A DNA stretch of 64,000 nucleotides from Opitutus sp. GAS368. Lineage in GTDB: Bacteria > Verrucomicrobiota > Verrucomicrobiia > Opitutales > Opitutaceae. Below the pieces are notes generated by a model, which saw only the letters and a list, made by a program, of their open reading frames with translations, was not told the origin of the DNA and did no database searches. The DNA is taken from NCBI RefSeq assembly GCF_900104925.1, contig NZ_LT629735.1, positions 1,520,291 through 1,584,290 on the forward strand. Direction: 5' to 3'. Positions 7,275-14,486 of the stretch are shown here, piece after piece. The position numbers were made by a program, and so were the translations under genes. How positions within the stretch are numbered: position 1 is the first letter of the stretch; the number at the start of each line of letters is the position of its first letter.

Positions 7275-9409
7275 AAGCGCTGCTCCGCCTTATCGCCCGC
7301 CTTTGTTTCCGGTTCCGCGCCTACAACACGGCGGCGCTGACGACGCCCGGCCCGGTGCTGCTCGTGCCGAACCACGTGTCCTGGCTCGACTGGCTCTTTC
7401 TGGCGGCGGTGCTCGGCGACGACTGGAAGTTCGTCACCTCCAGCACGACCGCCCAGACGAGCTGGCTGCACCGGAAGATGATGATCAATGCGCGCACCTT
7501 CCCGGTGGACAACGCCTCGCCCTATGCCGTGCGGGACATGGCTGAACATCTCAAACAGGGCGGCCGTCTTGTGCTCTTCGCCGAGGGCCGGATCACGCTC
7601 AGCGGCAGCCTCATGAAGGTCTACGACGGCACCGGCTTCCTCATCCGCCAGACCAACGCCAGGATCATCACCTGCTACCTGCGCGGCGCCACCCGCGTGC
7701 GCTTCGTCCGGCACCACGGCTGGACCCGCTGGTTTCCGCGCGTCACGGCGCATTTCAGCGAAGCGCTGACGGCCCCGACGTTTGAAAACGTCTCGAACAC
7801 GGTGGCCCGGCAGAAAATCACCACCTGGCTGCGCGATCGGATGACGCTGCAGCAATTCGAGACGGAAATGGAATTCGGCCCGCCCAATCTGCTCGCGGCC
7901 GTGGCCGAGACCGCCGCCAACATCCCCGGCCGCATCGCCCTCGAGGACGTCACCTTCCAGGAACTCACCTACCGCCGCCTGCTGGTCGGGGCCGACGTGC
8001 TCGCGGACGAATGGCGCCGCCGCCTCGGCCCGGTCACGGGTGAACGCGTCGGCGTGCTGCTGCCCAACGTCAACACCCAGCCCGTCACGCTGCTCAGCCT
8101 GTGGGCCGCGCAGAAGGTGCCGGCCATGCTGAATTTTTCCACCGGCATCCCGGTCATGCTGCTCTGCGCCCAGCTCGCGGGCCTGAAGCACATCGTCACC
8201 TCGCGGCAGTTCCTCGAGAAGGCGCGGCTCAACATCGCGCCGCTGGCCGAGGCGGGCATCGTCTTCCATTATCTCGAGGAGATCCGCCCCGGGATTTCCG
8301 GCTTCGCGAAGTTCGCCGCGCTCGCCCGGCACACCTGGAATTGCGGTGCCGGGCTGCGCGACACCCCGCTCGCCGCGGAGGATACGGCCGTCGTCCTGTT
8401 CACCAGCGGCTCCGAGGGCGTGCCCAAGGGCGTCGAGCTCAGTCATCGCAACCTGCTCGCCAACGTCCGCCAGGCCATCGCGGTCATCGACGTAACGGAT
8501 GCCGACCGGTTCTTCAACGCGCTGCCCATGTTCCACAGCTTCGGGCTGCTCGGCGGCACGCTCTTCCCGCTCGTGCGCGGCTGCTACACCTTCCTCTATC
8601 CGTCGCCGCTGCATTACCGCGTCGTGCCGACGCTGGTCTACGACAAGACCTGCACGGTTTTGCTGGGCACGAACACCTTCCTCAACGGCTACGCGCGGAA
8701 GGCTCACCCCTACGACTTCAACTCCCTGCGCTACCTCATCGCCGGCGCGGAAAAGGTGCAGACCGCCACGCTCGACACCTGGGCGCGCAAGTTCGGCGTG
8801 CGCATTCTCGAGGGCTATGGCGCCACCGAGTGCAGCCCGATGATCAGCCTCAACACGCGCATGGAGCCGTCCATCGGTTCGGCCGGCCGCCTCGTGCCGG
8901 GTCTCGAGCACAAGCTGGAAGCCGTTGAAGGCGTCGAGGAAGGCGGCCGGCTGTTCGTGCGCGGCCCGAATGTCATGAAGGGCTACCTCAATCCCGATGC
9001 GCAGGTGAAGTTCGCCGCGCTCGGGGGCTGGTATGACACCGGCGACATCGTGCACGTGGACGTCGACGGCTACCTGCACATCCGCGGCCGCCTGAAGCGC
9101 TTTGCCAAGGTCAGCGGCGAGATGGTCAGCCTCACCGCGGTCGAGGACGCGCTCGCCGGCGCCTTCCCGCAGTTCGGACTCCGCTGCGCCGTGGCCGTAA
9201 TCACCCGGCCCGATGAGGACAAGGGCGAGAAGCTCATCGCCGTGACCAACGAACCGAAGCTGCAGCTCGCCGATCTGCGCGCCGCCATCAAGGCGAAGGG
9301 GCTCAGCAATCTCTGCGTCCCGCGCGAAATCACCGTCGTGCCGAGCATCCCCAAGCTCGGCACCGGCAAGACCAACCACCGCGAACTCGAAAAACTGATC
9401 GCCGCCTGA
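7271..9409 (+). CDS. aas: Bifunctional lysophospholipid acyltransferase / acyl-ACP synthetase
   Basis: A 712-residue two-domain protein. Residues about 1-200 are a PlsC-type acyltransferase with the HX4D motif NHVSWLDW (His35, Asp40) and a downstream FAEGRI motif. Residues about 215-710 are an AMP-binding ligase with TSGSEGVPKG near residue 378 and GYGATECSP further on. Aas re-acylates lysophosphatidylethanolamine with acyl-ACP on the cytoplasmic face, completing the salvage begun by LplT. The ATG overlaps the lplT stop. The next gene follows after 71 bases. Confidence 0.95.
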   Translation: MKALLRLIARLCFRFRAYNTAALTTPGPVLLVPNHVSWLDWLFLAAVLGDDWKFVTSSTTAQTSWLHRKMMINARTFPVDNASPYAVRDMAEHLKQGGRLVLFAEGRITLSGSLMKVYDGTGFLIRQTNARIITCYLRGATRVRFVRHHGWTRWFPRVTAHFSEALTAPTFENVSNTVARQKITTWLRDRMTLQQFETEMEFGPPNLLAAVAETAANIPGRIALEDVTFQELTYRRLLVGADVLADEWRRRLGPVTGERVGVLLPNVNTQPVTLLSLWAAQKVPAMLNFSTGIPVMLLCAQLAGLKHIVTSRQFLEKARLNIAPLAEAGIVFHYLEEIRPGISGFAKFAALARHTWNCGAGLRDTPLAAEDTAVVLFTSGSEGVPKGVELSHRNLLANVRQAIAVIDVTDADRFFNALPMFHSFGLLGGTLFPLVRGCYTFLYPSPLHYRVVPTLVYDKTCTVLLGTNTFLNGYARKAHPYDFNSLRYLIAGAEKVQTATLDTWARKFGVRILEGYGATECSPMISLNTRMEPSIGSAGRLVPGLEHKLEAVEGVEEGGRLFVRGPNVMKGYLNPDAQVKFAALGGWYDTGDIVHVDVDGYLHIRGRLKRFAKVSGEMVSLTAVEDALAGAFPQFGLRCAVAVITRPDEDKGEKLIAVTNEPKLQLADLRAAIKAKGLSNLCVPREITVVPSIPKLGTGKTNHRELEKLIAA

Positions 9410-9480
9410 CCCGGTTTTAGACCCCTCAAGGCTACCGCCTTGCCCATTTTTCCCCGTCAACCTCAACCCAACCACGTCCC

Positions 9481-10137
9481 ATGAATGCCTTCGTCTTCCT
9501 TCCGCCGCGTCCCCGCCGCGTGCCGCTCTGGTTGAAAGTCGCCTACACCGCGTTCCTTGCCGTGCTGATCCCGGTGTATTGGGCCAACTACGGCCCGACC
9601 AACTTCCTCTACTTCTGCGATGTCGCCCTGCTGCTCACCCTGGTGGGTCTCTGGACGGAAAGCCCCCTGCTCTCCTCGCTGCCGGCGGTCGGTATCCTGC
9701 TGCCCCAGGCGCTGTGGTGCACGGACTTCGCCGCCCACCTGCTGGGTTGGAAGCTCACCGGCATGACCGACTATATGTTCGACCGGAACCGTTCGGTCTT
9801 CCTGCGCGGCCTGTCGCTGTTCCACGGCTGGCTCCCCTTCCTCGTGTTCTATCTCGTCCGCAAGCTGGGCTACGACCGCCGCGCTTTCCTCGGCTGGACG
9901 CTGCTCAGCGTGGGCCTGTGCCTGGCGGCGTATTTCTTCCTGCCGGGCGCCGGCGCCGTGCTCGCGGATCCCAAGACCCCGCGCAACGTGAACTATGTCT
10001 TCGGCCTGAGCGACGCCCAGCCGCAGCGGCTGCTGCCGGCCTTCGCCTACCTGTGGGCGTGGATCGCGGCGCTCATCGGCCTAGTCTACGTGCCCACCCA
10101 TTTCGTGCTCAAGAAGACCTGCCCGGTCGCCAACTGA
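9481..10137 (+). CDS. Conserved integral membrane protein of unknown function
   Basis: A 218-residue protein with roughly six hydrophobic segments and a basic cytoplasmic-looking start (RPRRVPLWLKVAY). Notable conserved-looking polar positions are HGWLPFLVFY and DRRAFLGW in the middle. No family function is recognised. It sits 71 bases after aas and ends 12 bases before the GNAT-aminotransferase fusion, so it probably works with one of them. A membrane enzyme or lipid-handling role would fit the context but is inference. Confidence 0.7.
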   Translation: MNAFVFLPPRPRRVPLWLKVAYTAFLAVLIPVYWANYGPTNFLYFCDVALLLTLVGLWTESPLLSSLPAVGILLPQALWCTDFAAHLLGWKLTGMTDYMFDRNRSVFLRGLSLFHGWLPFLVFYLVRKLGYDRRAFLGWTLLSVGLCLAAYFFLPGAGAVLADPKTPRNVNYVFGLSDAQPQRLLPAFAYLWAWIAALIGLVYVPTHFVLKKTCPVAN

Positions 10138-10149
10138 ATCCCACCCGCC

Positions 10150-11916
10150 ATGAGCCCGACCGCCACCCTGTCCCGCCGACCCGCGCAAATCTTCTCCTTC
10201 CCGCAGACCGAGGCCACCTACGTGCTCGGCCTGGCCGACGCGGAGGACCGCGAGGAGATCTTCCGCCTGCGCCACGAGATCTACGCCCGCGAGCTCGGCC
10301 AGCACGCCGTGAACCACGCCGGCGCACTGCGGGATGCGCTCGACACGGTGAACATCTACCTGACCGCCCGCTGCGGCCCCGAGATCGCCGGCTTCGTCAG
10401 CATCACGCCGCCGCGCGCACCGTCGTTCTCCGTGGACAAGTATTTCGCGCGCAGCAGCCTGCCGTTTGCCTTCGACGACCGGCTCTACGAGGTCCGCCTG
10501 CTCACGGTGCTGCAGCCGCACCGCGGGCGCGAGCTGGCCACGCTGCTCATGTATGCCGCCTACCGCTGGGTCGAGGCCCACGGCGGCACCCGCATCGTCG
10601 GCATCGGCCGGCGCGAGGTCATGGACCTCTACCGCCGGGTCGGCTTGGAGCCGGTCGGGCTTTCCACCCAGTCAGGCGCCGTCACCTACGACCTCGTGCT
10701 CGGCACGATCACCGGCCTGCGGCAGCGCACCATGGAGTTTTCCCCGCTGCTGGCGCGACTCGAGGCCCGCACCGCCTGGCGGCTGCCGTTCCCGTTCCGC
10801 CAGCCGGCCAGCTGTTTTCACGGCGGGGCGTTCTTCTCCGCCATCGGCGAACAATTCGACACGCTCGAACGCCGGCACGACATCATCAACGCCGACGTGC
10901 TCGACGCGTGGTTCCCGCCGGCCCCGGGCGTGACCGACACCCTGCAAGCCCACCTGCCCTGGCTGCTGCGTACCTCGCCGCCAACCGACTGCGCCGGCCT
11001 GATCGAAACCCTCGCGGCCGCCCGCGGCGTCGCGCCGGAAAACATCCTGCCGGGCGCCGGTTCGTCCGACCTGATCTTCCGCGTCTTCCGCCATTGGCTC
11101 ACCGCGGACTCGCGCGTGCTGATCCTCGACCCGACCTACGGCGAATACTCGCACGTGCTGGAAAAGGTCATCGGCTGCACCGTGGACCGGTTGCCGCTCG
11201 ACCGGGCGAAGGGCTACGCGGTCAATCTCGCGAAACTCGAGGCCGCGCTGGCCCTTGACTATGACCTGGTCGCGCTCGTCAACCCGAACAGCCCGACCGG
11301 CCGGCAGGTGCCCCGCGAAAAACTGGAGGCCGTGCTGCGCACGGCCCCGTGGCACACCCGCGTCTGGATTGATGAGACCTACGTCGAGTATGCCGGGCCG
11401 GGCCAGTCGCTGGAAAAATTCGCCGCCGCCTCGGAGAACGTGATCGTGGCCAAGTCCATGTCGAAGGTCTATGCGCTCAGCGGCGCCCGCGCCGCCTACC
11501 TGTGTGCCGGCCCGCACCAGCTCGAGGCCTTGCGTGCCATCACCCCGCCGTGGGTCATCGGCCTGCCGGCCCAGGTCGCCGCCGTCCGCGCCCTGCAGGA
11601 TCCGGCCTATTATGCCGCCCGTTATCGGGAAACCGCCGCGTTGCGCGAATCGCTGGCGCGGGAATTGCGCACCCTCGGCTGGGACGTGCTGCCCGGCATC
11701 GCCAATTTTCTGCTGTGCCACCTGCCGGTGAACAGCCCGGACGCCGACACCCTCGTGCGCCTGGCCCGGGCCGAGGGGTTGTTCCTGCGCGATGCCGTCC
11801 GCATGGGCGCCCGGCTCGGGCCGCGCAGCATCCGTATCGCCGTCAAGGACGCCGCGACCAACGATCGCATGCTTGAAGTTCTTCGCACGCTCTGCCCGCC
11901 CGGTTCAAGGGCCTGA
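10150..11916 (+). CDS. Fusion of GNAT-like N-acyltransferase and PLP aminotransferase (HisC-like)
   Basis: A 588-residue protein. Residues about 25-210 resemble a GNAT/N-acyl-amino-acid-synthase fold (LRHEIYARELGQHA, then VRLLTVLQPHRGRELATLL and GIGRREVMDLYRRVGLEPVG). Residues about 250-580 are a class I/II aminotransferase like histidinol-phosphate aminotransferase, with VNPNSPTGR, WIDETYVEYAG and the PLP lysine at about 439 in KSMSKVYALSG. Substrates cannot be read from sequence. The fusion suggests that an amine made or consumed by one half is acylated by the other. It follows the membrane protein closely, and a hydrolase begins 21 bases later. Confidence 0.82.
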   Translation: MSPTATLSRRPAQIFSFPQTEATYVLGLADAEDREEIFRLRHEIYARELGQHAVNHAGALRDALDTVNIYLTARCGPEIAGFVSITPPRAPSFSVDKYFARSSLPFAFDDRLYEVRLLTVLQPHRGRELATLLMYAAYRWVEAHGGTRIVGIGRREVMDLYRRVGLEPVGLSTQSGAVTYDLVLGTITGLRQRTMEFSPLLARLEARTAWRLPFPFRQPASCFHGGAFFSAIGEQFDTLERRHDIINADVLDAWFPPAPGVTDTLQAHLPWLLRTSPPTDCAGLIETLAAARGVAPENILPGAGSSDLIFRVFRHWLTADSRVLILDPTYGEYSHVLEKVIGCTVDRLPLDRAKGYAVNLAKLEAALALDYDLVALVNPNSPTGRQVPREKLEAVLRTAPWHTRVWIDETYVEYAGPGQSLEKFAAASENVIVAKSMSKVYALSGARAAYLCAGPHQLEALRAITPPWVIGLPAQVAAVRALQDPAYYAARYRETAALRESLARELRTLGWDVLPGIANFLLCHLPVNSPDADTLVRLARAEGLFLRDAVRMGARLGPRSIRIAVKDAATNDRMLEVLRTLCPPGSRA

Positions 11917-11937
11917 GCCGCTCGCCTCACTCGCACC

Positions 11938-12657
11938 ATGTTCGGCCGGTCGCTTTGCCTTATGCTCGCACTCGCCCCCTGCGCCCGTTCTCTCGCATCG
12001 ACCGAGCACGTCATTCTGCTTCATGGACTCTGTCGCACGAGCCGCTCGATGCAGCCGATGGCGGACGCACTGCAAGCGGCCGGCTACGTCGTCCACAACG
12101 TTGACTATCCCTCGCGCACGGCGCCGATCGAGGAACTCGCCGCCCGGGCCATCGCTCCCGCCGTCGCAGCTTGCGAGAGGGCCGGCGCATCCCGGATTCA
12201 CTTCGTCACCCACTCGCTCGGCGGCATCCTCGTGCGCGAATATCTCGCCCACCATGCGCTGCCGGCCCTTGGCCGGGTCGTCATGCTCGGTCCGCCGAAC
12301 CAGGGGAGCGAAGTCGTCGACGGGCTTGGCTCCTGGCGGTTCTTCGCCGCGATCAACGGTCCCGCCGGCCGGCAGCTCGGCACCGGCACCGACTCTGTGC
12401 CCAACCGGCTTGGTCCGGTGACTTATCCCGTCGGCGTGATCGCCGGCCGCCATTCCATCAATTGGATCAACAGTCTGCTCATCCCCGGACCTGACGATGG
12501 CAAGGTCTCCGTCGAGCGGACGCGGGTGGCCGGCATGACCAGCCACCTGGTGCTGCCGTGCTCCCATCCTTTTCTGATGCGCGACCGGACGGCGATCCGC
12601 CAGGCGGCCCATTTTCTGGCTTACGGCCGGTTTCAAGACCTGCCGCCATCTCCATGA
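11938..12657 (+). CDS. Secreted alpha/beta hydrolase (lipase/esterase-like)
   Basis: A 239-residue protein with a signal peptide (MFGRSLCLMLALAPCARSLA). HGLCRTSRSM gives the oxyanion region and THSLGG the nucleophile elbow serine; a distal PCSHPFLM supplies a candidate catalytic His. The fold matches triacylglycerol lipase/PGAP1-like esterases. It starts 21 bases after the GNAT-aminotransferase gene, probably in the same transcript, so a lipid substrate at the envelope is plausible. Confidence 0.84.
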   Translation: MFGRSLCLMLALAPCARSLASTEHVILLHGLCRTSRSMQPMADALQAAGYVVHNVDYPSRTAPIEELAARAIAPAVAACERAGASRIHFVTHSLGGILVREYLAHHALPALGRVVMLGPPNQGSEVVDGLGSWRFFAAINGPAGRQLGTGTDSVPNRLGPVTYPVGVIAGRHSINWINSLLIPGPDDGKVSVERTRVAGMTSHLVLPCSHPFLMRDRTAIRQAAHFLAYGRFQDLPPSP

Positions 12658-12730
12658 CAATTTCCGGGAAATTTGCCGTTACACTAATCGGTTGGTGGCA
12701 CGGCACCCGGAAATATGCCACGGTCAGGCC

Positions 12731-13543
12731 ATGGTCCCCGACCTCGACGCCTACTTCGCCCGCATCGGCTACACCGGCCCGCGCACGCCGGTGCTCGAGA
12801 CGCTGCACGCCATCGCGGCGCACCAGGCCGCGGCGATTCCGTTCGAGAATCTCGACGTGTTGCTCAACCGGCCGCCGAAGCTGGACCCCGCGTCGCTCGA
12901 ACAGCAGCTCGTGCACGCGCGACGTGGCGGCTATTGCTTCCAGCAAAACGGCTTGCTGCTGCACGTGCTCGGCGCGCTCGGGTTCAACGTCACGCCGCTC
13001 TCCGCGCGCGTGCGTCTGCAACGGGCCCGCGACTTCATCCCGCCGCGCACGCATCTTTTCGTGAAAGTCGACCTCGACGGTGCGCCGTGGGTGGTCGACT
13101 GCGGTGTCGGCAGCTTTTCGCTCACCGCCGCCATCCGTCTCGAGGAAAACACCGAGCAGGCCACGCCCCATGAGCCGCGGCGCTTCGTGCGCGAAGGCGG
13201 CGTCCTCATGCATCAGGTCAGGGTGGTGAACGACTGGGTGGATGTCTGCGAGTTCACCGGCGAGGAGATGCCGCTCATCGACCGCGAGCTGGCCAACTGG
13301 TGGACGAGCACAAACCCCGAATCAAATTTCCGCCAGCGCCTGACCGCCGCGCGCGCCGGCCTGGACGGCACACGCCGGAGTGTTCTCAATCGTGAGTTCA
13401 CCCACCGGCGCGGCGCCGAGATTCTCGAGCAGCGCGTGATCGCCACCCCCGAGGAACTGCTCACGGTGCTCGCTCAGCACTTCGACCTGCATTTCTCCGC
13501 CGACACGCGCTTCGGTCCGCCCGGCTCGCTGTGGCCGGCGTGA
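12731..13543 (+). CDS. nat: Arylamine N-acetyltransferase
   Basis: A 270-residue protein with the full NAT triad: Cys69 in RRGGYCFQQNG, His108 in PPRTHLFVKV and Asp123 in WVVDCGVG. FENLDVLLN is another family hallmark. NATs transfer acetyl (or another acyl) from CoA to arylamines or hydrazines in the cytoplasm. The start MVPDLDAYFARIGY was preferred over an ATG 39 bases upstream because the family begins close to the YxxRIGY segment. Convergent with the transglutaminase-like gene. Confidence 0.93.
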   Translation: MVPDLDAYFARIGYTGPRTPVLETLHAIAAHQAAAIPFENLDVLLNRPPKLDPASLEQQLVHARRGGYCFQQNGLLLHVLGALGFNVTPLSARVRLQRARDFIPPRTHLFVKVDLDGAPWVVDCGVGSFSLTAAIRLEENTEQATPHEPRRFVREGGVLMHQVRVVNDWVDVCEFTGEEMPLIDRELANWWTSTNPESNFRQRLTAARAGLDGTRRSVLNREFTHRRGAEILEQRVIATPEELLTVLAQHFDLHFSADTRFGPPGSLWPA

Positions 13544-13546
13544 GGC

Positions 13547-14353
13547 TCAGCCCGCGGCCTGGGCGGGCGGCGGCAGGATCTTCGCGGTGGTCACGCGCAC
13601 GGGGGTCATCTGCACCTTGCCGAAGATGGTGGTGAGCGCCGCATTGGTGGCGTCGCGACCGCGCGCGATGATCACGATCTCGTCGGGCGGGATCTGGTCG
13701 GTGGGATCGAAGAGATACCACTGGCCGCCAAGGTAGGCCTCGAAGCAGGCGTGGAAGTTCATCGGGTCGAGCCCGGCCGCGTAGCCGCCGATGTAGCGCG
13801 CGGGGATGTTGAGCGCCCGGCAGAAGGCGATGGCGAGGTGCGAGTAGTCGCGGCACACCCCCTTGCGGCCCTGCCACACCTCCCACGCCGAAGTGCGGCC
13901 GTCGGTCGAGCCGATCGCGTAGGTGAGGTTGGCGTCGAGCCAGCGGCAGATCTCGCGCACCTGCTCGGCCCGGTTTTCGGTCTGGCCAAAGAGTTCCCAG
14001 GCCAGCTGCGCGAACCGGTCGCTTTCACAATAGCGGCTGGGCAGCAGGTAGGTGAGCACCGTGAGCGGCAGGCGGCCGGGATTGTCGGCCTTGACCTCGG
14101 CCGGCAACACCGGGCGGGTGACCTCGACCTCGGCGGCGTAGCGCACCTCAAACGGCCCCGCTGGCGCCTCGGCGCGGACGACGCGGTTGCCCTTCGACGT
14201 TGAGACCTTCTCCGGCACGACCTCCGGCGTGAACGTCAACGACTCGTCGAGCAGGCGCTGGTGGGCGTCAGTGTTGGCGAGGACGTTGAAGGTGAAGTGC
14301 GCGGTGGGGGACAGGACCTGGTAGTCCAGCGCGCAGCCGACGGAGAGGATCAT
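13547..14353 (-). CDS. Transglutaminase-like cysteine protease family protein
   Basis: A 268-residue protein without a clear signal peptide. The transglutaminase core carries Cys167 in GRKGVCRDYSH, His201 in PMNFHACFEAYL and Asp216 in YLFDPTDQ. An N-terminal beta-rich region of about 90 residues precedes it, as in bacterial transglutaminase-like proteins that act as peptidases or unknown transferases. The stop lies 3 bases from the convergent nat gene. Substrate unknown. Confidence 0.88.
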   Translation of the reverse strand: MILSVGCALDYQVLSPTAHFTFNVLANTDAHQRLLDESLTFTPEVVPEKVSTSKGNRVVRAEAPAGPFEVRYAAEVEVTRPVLPAEVKADNPGRLPLTVLTYLLPSRYCESDRFAQLAWELFGQTENRAEQVREICRWLDANLTYAIGSTDGRTSAWEVWQGRKGVCRDYSHLAIAFCRALNIPARYIGGYAAGLDPMNFHACFEAYLGGQWYLFDPTDQIPPDEIVIIARGRDATNAALTTIFGKVQMTPVRVTTAKILPPPAQAAG

Positions 14354-14430
14354 GGCGCGCCCACAGTGCGCAGCCGGGCCCCGTCGGCAATCTCCCGTCG
14401 CGTTATACCGTCCAACCCGCTGGTGGACCG

Positions 14431-14468
14431 GAAAATAAAAAGGCGCGGACCGGGTGGTCCGCGCCTTG
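14431..14468 (-). terminator. Terminator of the TonB receptor gene
   Basis: On the minus strand the stem AAGGCGCGGACC / GGTCCGCGCCTT is followed by TTTTTATTTT. It lies about 20 bases beyond the receptor stop. Confidence 0.85.
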
Positions 14469-14486
14469 AAGATGACCCGGCCGAAC

